Below, piece after piece: positions 32,001-42,799 of a stretch of 64,000 nt of DNA; position 1 is the first letter of the stretch; every line of letters begins with the position of its first letter. Under the pieces are notes generated by a model. It saw only the letters and a list, made by a program, of their open reading frames with translations. It was not told the origin of the DNA and ran no database searches. Source of the stretch: Takakia lepidozioides (lineage: Eukaryota; Streptophyta; Takakiopsida; Takakiales; Takakiaceae); assembly GCA_030704615.1 (NCBI GenBank), contig CM060732.1, forward strand, positions 81,489,171-81,553,170, given 5' to 3'. The position numbers and the translations under genes are program-made.

Positions 32001-33182
32001 TATTGAGTTATGAATGTGACTTGATTCAGAGTATTTATGGGAGCTGTGGGCCCGGGGTTGCCTAGTCCTGGGGAAAGGCCTGCCGGTGGCGAGGAGCTTG
32101 TCATTCAAGAACACAAAGGGAAGAAGATGTCAGAAGCCCAAGCCAAACTTGAGGGTAAACGGGGACAGAACTGGACTAATAGTGAGGTGGAAACTCTGAT
32201 TGCGTTGAGGGGTGAAATGCATGACGAGTTTGAGAGAAACAAGCAGAAACAGGGTATGTTACCTCTTACAAACTCTTTACGTATTGGAACGTTTTTGTAT
32301 GCTCTCCTAAAACCCTGAAAAGAATTGTGCAGGGACTGGTGCAGAGGGAAGTGTGCCCTGGACCAGGCCCTGTTGATGGGCACATGTAGTGGGGTTGGGC
32401 GAGGCCAACATAGGCCACATTACCTTCCCCATTGTCCCTTTAATTTAAACCCAACAAGAGCTCTGGACCCAGACAGTTGCCTCCAATAGTGTATAGCAGG
32501 TCATGCTGTCAGCACCACTCAGAAGCCTCGTGTTCAGATTGACCCAAAGCCGTGCATTTAGCAGGAGGGGCTGGAGCTGCAGAGCACATGACTGAGAAGC
32601 AGACCTAGGAGGTCACATAGGCTAGTTATGGGCCCAGGCCAGTTTGATGGGGACCAGTGGTAAGGCTGTATTTCTTTGAGGTTAGATAGGTGGAGTAATC
32701 TGAGCACCAATTTGCTTGTTGTTTCCTAGAGAGAATTGGCTCCTGAGTCTCAAGGCAATTACAGAATTGATGAACTATGGTTCATGGTTCAATCTTAGAG
32801 GTAGTATTGAGGAAAATATCCAGTTCTAAAATCTCATGGTTAACCAGCAGCTTTTTTTGATTGGCTTGCAGGTGTAAATACTTGGAGCAAACTCCATGTC
32901 AGGATGCTTGGAATGTGCAGAGGGTTCCGCAAAAGTGCAAATGCTTGCAAGAAGAAGTACTCTATCCTTTATAATGAATACAAAAAGGACAGAGAATCTA
33001 CTAACAGTGAGTCAGGTAGCATTAACAAGAACAGCAAGAAGTGTGCATACTTTGAGCAGATGGACATGTGGCAACTGCATAGGCCTCGTATCAAAAGCCA
33101 TGCTGATGCTAGTGCTGGAGACACTACAGATAGTCCCTGCTCTAGTAGGGAGGAGGAAATAGAGATCAAAGAGGAAGAGTAG
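29055..33182 (+). CDS. BTB-trihelix fusion candidate (BTB-4), six exons
   Basis: Exons 29055-29303, 29760-30216, 31049-31201, 31361-31592, 32030-32253, 32872-33182 give 541 aa with consistent phases (0,1,1,2,1). Residues 1-235: basic helix (VKRLERQREFLSLW), BTB (GVRIHAHKAVL then VAKSKAFEAIF, FVNFFYTATV) and C-terminal helices (LLLELYEQLSERI). Residues 236-286: acidic linker (SDTDEDEGEDDQKGDDKE). Residues 287-363: Gly/Pro/Met-rich. Residues about 409-478: trihelix domain (GQNWTNSEVETLIALRGEM, NTWSKLHVRMLGMCRGFRKS, CKKKYSILYNEYKKD), then an acidic end. Intron 2 would be GC-AG with the standard AG|GCAAGT donor; without splicing the BTB part stops at 30230. Alternatives: two separate genes, or a BTB isoform ending just after 31201. 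Likely nuclear, joining a CUL3-type adaptor to DNA binding (inference). Confidence 0.65.
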
Positions 33183-33566
33183 GATATGTCCATCCAACCC
33201 TTAGGCAACAGAGAAGGATATAGTAAGACTGAGGGCATGCTCAAGAATATGAAAATATAAAGCACACAAATTAGCTTTTCGACTAACCAATGCGTTCCTT
33301 CAGGGAATGGACAGCCACATGGCTTCACTTGTTGGAATTGCATACATCAATTTCCCTGATTGTCATGTTTGTGCCATACATGTATTGGTCCTCTTGAGCT
33401 AGAATTAGTCTCAAATGAAAATAGGAGAACAGGTGGGCAGCATTCAAGAGCCTACTTGACAGTGTGTCCAAACTATTGGTCCATACTACTGGTGGATGTT
33501 TGATGTATCCCATGTTCATTTGTGCACAACCAAGACCCCTTCAGGCCCTGAACTCTGGGTACACAC

Positions 33567-34790
33567 CAGTGTTGGACTGGTATAGGGTAAGTTGGCCTAT
33601 GACCGAACAGGCGTCTATGACCGAACACCCTATTAACGCCTCTGTCAGTACCTATGACCATGTAAGTGCTGGTCCCAAGACTGTCCATTTTTGCCACTTG
33701 GTAAACAATCATTCGATATAACCCCCCCAAAAGTGTGGGTGGTCATAGGGCTCTTGGTGTATACCATTGTTGTATATAGGGTCTGGCCGGGTATCAACCA
33801 GGGTATTGAATGACCGACCCGGTTGGTATTGGCTTTTGTAATACTATGGTTAATAACCGACCCGGCTGGTATTGGCATTTCCAATACTATGGTTGAAAAT
33901 CGGACCGGCTGGTATTGCCTTGGCAATACCCGGGTGCATACCCGTATTATGGGCAAAACAACCATGGTATGAATAGGAAATTGGCTTTTGTAATACTATG
34001 GTTAATAACCGACCCGGCTGGTATTGGCATTTCCAATACTATGGTTGAAAATCGGACCGGCTGGTATTGCCTTGGCAATACCCGGGTGCATACCCGTATT
34101 ATGGGCAAAACAACCATGGTATGAATAGGAAATTGGCTAGGTGCAGGGTCAGGTAAGAGGGTGCACATGTCAGGGAGGGCATGTCCAGCCCCAAGGGCAT
34201 GCCACTATGCTTCATTTCTTACCACATGTCCCACCCCTGTTCTTTATTTTAAAGAATTGGTCGGATGATGTACGGACGGATTGCAAGGTGGTTTCGCACG
34301 GGATCAAGGATTTCTTTTTGTCGGAAGACAATTTCATTGATGAATATGAGGACCTCATTGCAGATGCTAGTTTATTTGACGATGAGGAGGGTTGCAATCA
34401 GTCTTCTTTTAACTAAGCTTGCTTCAATTTGGATACTAAAATCTGCAACGTTGTTATTATGTAATGCAAAGACTGAATTTTGCAACATAATAATTAATTT
34501 CCTTGTGAAATCAACTGAAATCTTCTAAATTCAATATATATTAATGATTTAGTGGTTTTGTTATTTTATTTTATTTATACCCGGGTTGATAACCGGCTGG
34601 TATTAGATTGGAATACCCATCCTATTGATACCTGTCCGCAAATCGAAAATCATACTACTATTGAGAACCGGCGGGTATTAAAATTGAGAGAATCTTTCAA
34701 TACTATGGAACCGGCTGGTATTGCAAATTAATTTCTTTTCAATACCCAGACCCGGCTGGTATTAGAAAAAGTAATACCCACCCAACACTG
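33567..34790. mobile_element. hAT-like nonautonomous element
   Basis: Ends are CAGTGTTGGACTGGTAT and, inverted, CAGTGTTGGGTGGGTATT. The 8-bp flanks GTACACAC and GTGTATAC match at 5 of 8 sites, with only transitions between them, consistent with an aged hAT 8-bp target duplication. The interior is full of CCGGCTGGTATTG dyads. It contains a 152-bp tandem duplication and, at about 34250-34416, a short acidic ORF (DNFIDEYEDLIADASLFDDEE) resembling the end of a coding region. No transposase core seen. Confidence 0.6.
33829..34132. repeat. 152-bp tandem duplication inside the hAT-like element
   Basis: TTGGCTTTTGTAATACTATG starts at 33829 and again at 33981, and the copies (33829-33980 and 33981-34132) are essentially identical, including the CCTTGGCAATACCCGGG dyad. 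Near identity points to a recent event or an assembly artefact. Confidence 0.85.
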
Positions 34791-34798
34791 GTGTATAC

Positions 34799-35376
34799 AA
34801 GCATTCTGATTGGTTCGACTTTGAAACCCTACAACTTTGTGTAGGATTCATGAAATCAAATACCGACCCTGGACAACCGTTTAGGCGATAATTAATTCAA
34901 AATGAAAGTGCCTAATCAATTCTGTGAATTTTTCAGATTTTGGCCTAATAGTTGGGAAATTATGGGACCAATGTGCCTAATGCCCAAAAATTCCACCAAA
35001 AAACTTGCGAGCCTCTTCTCAAGTTGTTTGCAATAAGATCAAAATTTCTTTGAACAAAAATCAATACAAATATATGCATGCGAAAATAACTAGCCTACCA
35101 GCCTACCACAACTCAAGAGTACCATTATGTAAGAGGTTTCACCATGCACCAGCATACCAATATGAAAACCAGTGTACCCAATGACCAATGTATCAAAGCC
35201 CTGAACCAGCGTGCCTACCCAATGACCAATGTACCAAAGCCCTGTACCAACGTGCCTACACTAGTGTGGACTACCAATATTGAACTCACCTAAAGTGTGA
35301 GAGCAAAGGGAGAGCTTGCCTGTACTGGCTTGAGCCTTGGAGCACCGCGTACAACAAAGAGGGGCATTTTTAGGGT
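34799..35376. other. Short tandem repeats, no gene
   Basis: Between 35165 and 35265 the phrase CAATGACCAATGTACCAAAG recurs with a period of about 42 bp, with GTGCCTAC words between. The rest is AT-rich and featureless. Confidence 0.5.
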
Positions 35377-35377
35377 T

Positions 35378-36013
<636 letters not shown>

Positions 36014-36041
36014 TTAACTAATAAACTAAATGATTTAGATC

Positions 36042-36257
36042 TTAAATTATCATGAAATCCAGTAAATTTTCTTGATTCTTCATCTCTTTTCCATTCTCGA
36101 TGGGATTTAAGTAAAATTCGGGAAGTAAACTAAATAATTCTCGATCTGGAACTTCTTTTGGTACGATTCCTTCCGGTTGAGACAAAATTTGATCCGCTAG
36201 ATTTAAATAAAATTCACGGACGTAGTTGAGAGAAGGTTGGGATTCAACCGTATAGAT
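36042..36257 (-). pseudogene. chlL: chlL 3' fragment (nuclear copy)
   Basis: The minus strand reads [20 protein letters not shown], a middle stretch with [20 protein letters not shown], then [12 protein letters not shown] and a stop at 36042. This is the C-terminal end of the ATP-binding subunit of light-independent protochlorophyllide reductase. It lies just upstream of chlN on the same strand, the normal plastid order. Homology ends abruptly upstream of VESQ. NYVREF for NYVCEF is a likely unedited site. Confidence 0.85.
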
Positions 36258-36351
36258 TAATATATATCTTAAGGAAAAAATGCTTCTAAAGCGAATAAAT
36301 ATTTCGGCTCTTTCATCCCATCAAAATTAACAAAATCTGGGAGACTTTGTT

Positions 36352-36906
36352 ACGAATTGGCAATCTGAATGGCTTCGAGTAGAACCTATAATAGGTTCTA
36401 GAAGAATAAGTAATTTTTGCAGGGCGTGCATTATTCTGTTGGGTGCATTAGGATTCTTTTCAGTTGGAATTTCTAGTCACTTCGGTAAAGATTTAATACC
36501 CTTTCTATCATCCCAGCAAATTCTTTTTGTCCCACAAGGAATTGTAATGTGCTTTTATGGTATTGCAGGTCTGTTTCTCAGCCTCTATTTATGGCGTACA
36601 ATTTTGCGGAGTGTAGGTAGTGGCTACAACCAATCCGATAAACGAGAAAAAATCATTTGTCTTTTTCGTTGGGGATTCCCCAAAGAAAATCGTTGTATTC
36701 GTATCCAATCTCTCATGAAAGATATCCAAGCAATACGTATGGAGGTTCGCGAAGGTATTTATCCCTGTCGTATCCTTTATATGAAAATAAAAGGTCAACA
36801 AGATGTTCCTTTAACTCGTATTGCGGAAAACTTAACTCCGGGAGAAATGGAGGAAAAAGCTGCGGAGTTGGCTCGATCCTCGCGCGTATCAATCGAAGGA
36901 CTCTAA
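36352..36906 (+). pseudogene. ycf4: ycf4 full-length nuclear copy with ACG start
   Basis: Encodes photosystem I assembly factor Ycf4. Reading from ACG at 36352 gives the full 184 residues: (T)[19 protein letters not shown], membrane segments near [20 protein letters not shown], and the end [20 protein letters not shown] to SSRVSIEGL. In the plastid the ACG would be edited to AUG; in the nucleus it would not be, so this copy is presumed silent. Likely unedited site: VEP for VEL. The intact frame suggests recent transfer. Confidence 0.9.
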
Positions 36907-37177
36907 ACTTCACTTTAGGACAAGAAATAGATGTTTTTTCTGTTTCTTTTCAGTTCTTGAGAAATAAATAAATTTTTGATAAGAAATGAAAAAAGAAACT
37001 GAAAATTCAGTTTTTTTTATGCAACTTCGTTCTGGCAAAGTATAAGTAGCACTTATGAAATCATACTGGGCACAAAATTCTTGTTAGTCTATTTTGTAAT
37101 TTTCTTTTTAAGAAAATAAATGTTTTCTCTTCTCATGTGCCTAATTCTAAAAAATTATAGCGAATATCCTAAATATT

Positions 37178-37221
37178 CACTTGTGCTCATGTGAGCATGC
37201 TCACACGCTACCCAACCTCCC
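37178..37221 (+). repeat. Solo family-A transposon end beside the NUPT
   Basis: CTTGTGCTCATGTGAGCATG followed by CTCACACGCTACCCAACCTCCCT matches the right end at 17815-17860 and, inverted, the left end at 19244. It begins immediately where plastid-like AT-rich sequence stops. Confidence 0.55.
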
Positions 37222-38457
37222 TCCATAGGCTGGTATTGACGATGGCAATACACTAGCAATGCCCATAAGTGGGCATGCCCGGCCCCAAGGGCCTCGCCAC
37301 TATTCTTCATTTTTTAGCACATGTCACTTAGGGCGTTACGTGCCGGCCCATCCAAGAGTTTGGAGGGCGTCGCCCGCCTCAAGACCTATACAAGCCAGCC
37401 ACAAACACTTTAGAGTTTAGGGTTCCACTGGAGTATTATCTCCGTATGATCCGGAGCCAAGTCGAGATAGAATGCGATACCTATTCCCCACTTCCCAAAT
37501 CCAGGTGCCCACCAGATACACCCCTTTGCTTGCATCCATGCGCTCTAACAACAGATCTCCGGATTGTGAAATCGTATAAACAAACTATGCTCTCACTGAC
37601 AGTGTCGCTGCAAACAGAAGTATGCTCTCTCACTGCCAACTCCAAGCAAAACCATGAGCACTCTCACTGCCCAGCTCCAAACAAAACTAGGCTTTCGCTG
37701 CCAACTGCAAACTCCTTCTCCAAATCTGTGATGCAGCGGGGCAATCTCCAGCTATTCCCTACGCCAACAACTTTAACAAGGAAGCCCCCAACGTAGATAG
37801 AAAGGGAGCCCTGGAACGTGAAGCCTCCGATCAGCACAAATGATAATCGCTTCCGGTGCGTATGTCGTCTCAACCAGTTTGACTAAATTTGGAATTCAGA
37901 ACTTTTTTGTGCTCTGTTGTATTTTGGGCAAAAGTTGTTTTCAGTCTTTCTCTCTACAGTACCATCTCATTTCATTTCTCTCCACGGTCACGCTGTTTGA
38001 CGGAGCACCTCTAAGATCCTCTTTCTTATTATGTGTTGAAACACAGGAAACCTCGTGCCAGTGTACTAATCTGATCAGACTCATTACAGACAAACACACT
38101 CAGTTGAAACACGAAGAGCTTCTTCAGAAGATACCTTCCTCAACATTTCTCAAATATTTGGATCTGTCAATTGAAATTCATGAGTTGTTGGTGGAGCATT
38201 GAACCTATTTGAGGTGGCAAAGAAAGAGAAACTATATATGGCCCGAGGAAAGTTTATGGGACAGAAGAAAAGCAACAAACAAGGAAAAAGTGGGCCCCTG
38301 AAAAGAACCATAAAGTCAAAAACTCCCTTTATGGATATAGTGACACTAAGCAGGAGGTACCAGCTCATTGTTGGATTATGTTGCTCTGCCCCAGCGATTC
38401 TAGTGTTCCATGAAAGTTTAAGGATTTGCCCATTCAGCTTTGTGAAATTTTGATGAG
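37222..38457. other. Intergenic with low-complexity ORFs
   Basis: An ORF at 37446-37796 is rich in Ser/Thr/Pro/Leu and looks like translated low-complexity DNA. Another at 38025-38200 ends LKYLDLSIEIHELLVEH and reads protein-like, but no family or splice partner was found. Confidence 0.35.
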
Positions 38458-38587
38458 CTTCTCATGGTGACAAGGCCCATGGGCATCAAGATAAAAAACT
38501 CCTTCCAGTTATGCCTGTTGGTTGGTCTGTCTCTGTCAGGAGGAGGGAGTGATTCATCTCGCCCATCGGCCTTGTCACCATGAGAAG
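38458..38587. ncRNA. Long-arm hairpin, miRNA-precursor-like
   Basis: Left arm 38458-38484 begins CTTCTCATGGTGACAAGGCC; right arm 38561-38587 is its reverse complement at 26 of 27 positions, separated by a 76-nt loop. Arm length and loop fit a plant pre-miRNA. Transcription is unproven, and it could also be a short inverted-repeat transposon relic. No known miRNA family recognised. Confidence 0.4.
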
Positions 38588-39465
38588 TTGCAGAAGAATT
38601 GCTCGTCAAAATTAATTCACAGAGTTGAATGGGGAAATCCTTTCATAGAACACTAAAAAAAACACCAGGTTTTATACCACACCAGGTTCACACTAGGTTT
38701 ATAAACAGTTTCGAAGCCTGATGCCATTCCAGACCAGAACATACATATCTTGCTACAAAAGATCAGACTCCACACATTGCGTGTAAGGGAAAAATATTCC
38801 CCAAGTACTTATGCATAGCATTAAACACTACAGCTTTTTCCATCTATTACCGTGGGAGGACCGTTGCTCTAGAAATACCACTGCTGCTCCCACAAAGATG
38901 TGGAAGTCGATACATATTTATACTTCCAAAGAATGATCATGGAGCTGAATGTTTGGGGTTATGTACACAATACTTCACATTTCTTGGTGTTTGTAGAATA
39001 CTGAACTGTCTTGAATGCTCAAGGTCCCCGTCAGTCTCGCAGAATTGTCTTATATATATTTTTATCTCCAGTATGACATCTTTTCATCGCGCGTGAAGCA
39101 AGCTTTGTGAGATACTCAAGTCTGATGTTTATTTTTCCGGGGAATTTTGACATTCTCGGCGGATTTATTTTGCCTGAGATCATGGTTCTAAACTGCATTA
39201 TATGTGAACCTATACACATGTCAGCAAAGTCGAGATCACAAAGAACTGGTCCGTGAACAAATATGCTGGGAGACTAGACATAGGTTTATTGTTTTCAGTT
39301 TATTAGGATATACCGCTGTGAGTTTCTAAGCTTCCCAGCAGCTTTGCCACGAAGCTAAAAAAGAGCCATGTGTTGAGATACATCACCATATATGGAACTG
39401 GTGTCTGGTGAGGAAATCGATGGAGTATCCGTCACAGTCTTCTCCGCGCTCTCTCTGGATCCCTT

Positions 39466-39522
39466 TCTCTCTATGAGCTTTCCGCGGACGTTATAAAGCA
39501 CCATTTCATTTCATTTCTCTTC
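39466..39522 (+). mobile_element. LINE-B 3' tail fragment
   Basis: CTCTATGAGCTTTCCGCGGACG, read in pieces as TATGAGCTTTCCGCGG and ACGTTATAAAGCACC, is followed by (ATTTC)-type repeats. The same block ends the minus-strand LINE-B copies near 52590-52760, and a diverged copy sits at 50388-50435. Confidence 0.6.
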
Positions 39523-41171
39523 TCCATGAATGTGGCCAAGTTCGTTGTAACAACACTCAAAGAATTGCCAGACCCCCCCTCTCTCTTCGCTCTTCCTTGG
39601 TTTTGCGACGCAGAAGACTGCCCCAAAAGCTATCAGTTGGCCGTAGGCTTCAAACTCTCGTTTGTGGGAAGTTTTCCCATCCAAACGCACGACCTCCTTG
39701 CATTGTTCATCCACCAGCTCAGGTCCCGCCATCCAAAGTAGCCTCTGAGGAGGACATGGATGACACAATGTCAGAAATGAGGCTTGCACCATACATAGTG
39801 TTTGATCCATCAGAGCTGGTGGGAGTCCTAAGGGAGACTGCTCCATGCCAAGCTTCTCCCTGGAAATCAAGACTCCCAGAAGATTTTACTCAAATTACTC
39901 AAATCAGTTAGATACTGGCTACTTTGCCAGGAGGGACACTAACAGTCAGTACTCAGTATTGCAGACTTCTCTAGTGAACATTTCTTGGCTATTTACTTTG
40001 TTAACCCTTAAACGCCCAGTGCCATAGTTTGACTTTTTCAGAAAACATGACCCCTTAAGTGAAAAAAATGTGTAACTTTCAGAAAATTAACTTTTTAAAG
40101 TACTTGACCGCACATTAGGTGCGTACCTTCCTCCTGCAATTTAATGCACAACATTTGTAACTTCTTGTTAGGAGTCTTATGAACAGACAACCTTGAGATT
40201 TGAAGCATATGGCAAGACAGACAACACTTCCAACATCTGAACTGACCTCTTGATAGGAAAATCCAGGTCAGCAATGTAGTGAAGTGTAAAGTTAATAAAC
40301 TATGCACATCAAAAAGGCATACAAAAAAGACCCCATCATTTCCCATGTTATTAACCTGATGTAAAACTGGTTGAGGTCTACTCTCAAACTCAAATACATG
40401 CCAGGCGCAGTGCACATCCAAGCATAATTGGATAATGCCATTGAAGCCAAACCAGTCAACCTATAGATCAAGAAACAAGACACCAGCATAGGACATTTGC
40501 CACTTCCCTGGGGTTCACAACAGTATTGCGGCTTTGTCTTGGAAGGGCCCATCACAAACTGTCTGTCTATTATGCAAAGATGATCCAGTTACTTATGATA
40601 TTCATATCTTACATGAACAGAATTCTGTTGGGTATGCAACATTGAACCCCTTGTGATTTATCAAGCAACGAGACCTGTGGATGCACACAACTTTCCTCCA
40701 AGGACTCACACGAGTCGAAGTGTGTTTGGTACAACTTCAAGCCCCAGTTCCAGCCTATGTTATCTTGTGTAGACAATTCAAAGTTTAGAGCGTTTATGGC
40801 AATAACCACTCATAAGCATGCAGGATATGACAGCGTAGAAGAATACCAAACAAAGGTAGATGCAATAGTTACCTGGAGCTTTGCCTCACCCAAATGTGCC
40901 TTCAGGCTCTACACCCAACACAGTCCATCTTCCCCTTCAGCATCAGGACTTTGGTAGCTAGCTTGCAGAATCAAAGGAAGGCAGACAATTTTTTTGATAA
41001 TCAGCTCCACAAGCTATCACAAACCGCAATATCTAAAATGAAAGCACCCAAATGTAGTCTTCAAGAGGTGAGCAAGAGATGCATTCATCATCTTTCCTAC
41101 AGACAGTACCATAGGTCGGCAATAGTTCAAGGGAACATGAAGTGAAGGCCAAAGGAGGGACATAAACAGAC
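39523..41171. other. No confident gene
   Basis: Possible minus-strand exons are seen: for example 40461-40352 reads VDWFGFNGIIQLCLDVHCAW with AG and GT borders. I could not link them or name a family. They may belong to a decayed gene together with the adjacent phosphomannomutase exon. Confidence 0.3.
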
Positions 41172-41246
41172 CTGATTGCCAATAAGTTCCCCATTCTTGT
41201 GAGCCACAAGCCCATTCTCTGAAAAGACATAATCATACTCAAATTC
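41172..41246 (-). pseudogene. PMM: Isolated phosphomannomutase exon
   Basis: The minus strand reads YDYVFSENGLVAHKNGELIG followed by NQ and a GT donor at 41171. This is a highly conserved stretch of eukaryotic phosphomannomutase (family YVFSENGLVAHKDGKLIG). The next expected exon is not found downstream, and upstream sequence turns into repeat family A, so this is a stranded remnant or a gene cut by transposon insertion. Confidence 0.65.
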
Positions 41247-42065
41247 CCGTGAAATTTCCCGGAAATTTCCACAACGAAATGAAATTGACGAAATTAACAA
41301 TTATGCGAAACTAACACATAAAGAACAAATAGCCCCTATACCTGATGGACATTAACCCCTATAGGCGCGATTTTTTCTCCATAAGCTCAATTTTAAGGTC
41401 ATTTCCCTTGCCAACAAAAAAGAAAAAAAAACCATGCATTGCGAAAATCCGCCTGAGAAACAATCAGATTGTGGCCCCACACATACACACACGGAAAAAA
41501 AGAAAAAAAAAAGAAAAAAACCATGGATAATTTTGCCTTGCAAAAATCCGCTTGAGAAACAATCAGATTGTGGCCCGACACATACACACGGAAAAAGAAA
41601 GAAAGAAAAAGAAACCATGGATAATTTCGCAATGCGAAATCCCGCCTGAGAAGCAATCAGATTGTGGCTAAAAGGACGAATAGGTCAATTTTAAAGCCCC
41701 CACCCATTCCTTTTGGATGTAGGATTTTTGGGTGACGGGACTTTTCCGTGCAAACCCACCGCTTGCTTAGTTTGTTCCCATATCACCAAGTATTTCTTAG
41801 TGCAAATTTCACCACGGGTTAGTTTGTGCCCATATCACCAAGTGTTTCTCAATGCGAAATTCAATGCCACCACTATCGGTTTAGGGGTTTTGGCTACACT
41901 ACTGAAGGTTTCGCCTTGCTGAGTTGGCACATATGTACTGTACAAATGCACCAGTTTTCTATACCCGCTTATGGTTTTAGTCCGTGTTGAAAACATATAA
42001 CTACTATGACCAAGGTTTAACATTATAAACTCCCATGACCATGGGTTGTGCTCACAGGATACCAA
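41247..42065. mobile_element. Repeat family A copy, inverted and truncated
   Basis: Matches the halves of the 16307-17860 copy in opposite orientation, without the CACTA insert. Its outer end is CATGGGTTGTGCTCACAGGA at 42045-42064. The other end lacks the expected GAGCATGCTCA terminus, where the phosphomannomutase exon lies. Confidence 0.55.
41432..41668. repeat. Triple tandem repeat, 92-98 bp
   Basis: Three copies of a unit containing GAGAAACAATCAGATTGTGG then ACACATACACACGGAAAAA and CCATG. They differ in A/G tract length. Located inside the family-A copy, absent from its partner. Confidence 0.85.
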
Positions 42066-42258
42066 ACCCCAAAAAATTTAGTAACCGCAACCGCAGGTTA
42101 TTAGTTTCCAAAATTTTGATGCAACTGGAACCGCCGGTTATGAAAAAAATCAAATAACCGCCCAACACTCGATTTGACCCATCAACATAATCGGCCATCC
42201 CAGCCGATTCGGCAGTACACCCTGGGTGGCTGTGGCCGATTCGGCCTGAGAATTAGTC

Positions 42259-42690
42259 TTAAAAAGCGGCCGAATACTCCACACGAGAGACCCCCGACGG
42301 CCCATGTGTAGTCGTGTAGACACCGCTCACCCCACACAACGGGCAATTGCACTCTCCCTTTCCTCTCTGCTTCTGTTTGCTGTTCAAAGGTAGGCTTCCT
42401 GCCCTGAGTTTAAATTTCAGTCTAGTGCCGAGAGTGGGTAGACCCTTGAGGTCATCCAAGATGTCCTCCCCCATGTCACAGACTGGAAACAAGTTCAGGG
42501 AAGTTTTCTGCCTAACTTCATTTTCATCAGACAATCTCATGGCAATAGACATGGCTGAGGACACTACAGCCTCTAAGTCAGATTTATCTAGCAGTGTCAA
42601 GACTTGCGGATCCAGGTCCAGATCCTTGAGGATCTCTTCTACTCTCTTCTGCCAGGACTTAGCCTGATGACAGGGCGGTCCTGTTTCCAA
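42259..42690 (-). mobile_element. LINE-A coding fragment, both ends truncated
   Basis: A minus-strand ORF with AMRLSDENEVRQKTSLNLFP, the stretch around GEDILDDLKGLPTLGTRLKF and CNCPLCG, nearly identical to LINE-A residues encoded at 55190-55425. Upstream it reads WQKRVEEILKDLDLDPQVLT, which differs from the 53-55 kb copy. After CNCPLCG the LINE match stops. Confidence 0.8.
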
Positions 42691-42721
42691 GATATAGAGT
42701 CGATTAACTTAGGAGAGAAAT

Positions 42722-42793
42722 GTCAAGGTAGCAGGATTTGACCCCAGAATCATCTCGGTGGCACTCAGTGCACTATCCAACTGAGCTGCATAC
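42722..42793 (-). repeat. tRNA-like SINE head
   Basis: The minus strand contains an A-box-like GCTCAGTTGGATAGTGCAC and a B-box-like GGGTCAAATCCTGC about 45 nt later. Stems do not close as a functional tRNA (the anticodon arm fails). It lies just upstream, on the same strand, of the LINE-A coding fragment, suggesting a composite SINE. Confidence 0.5.
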
Positions 42794-42799
42794 TGTCGG

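Noticed and set aside
37446-37796. 116-aa ORF as a gene
   Set aside because: Composition looks like translated low-complexity DNA; no domain, no splice partner.
41432-41668. CRISPR-like array
   Set aside because: Three diverged 92-98-bp units without spacer structure in a plant nuclear context.
42722-42793. Functional tRNA gene on the minus strand
   Set aside because: A- and B-box words are present, but the anticodon stem does not pair and the T-stem is imperfect; a SINE head fits better.
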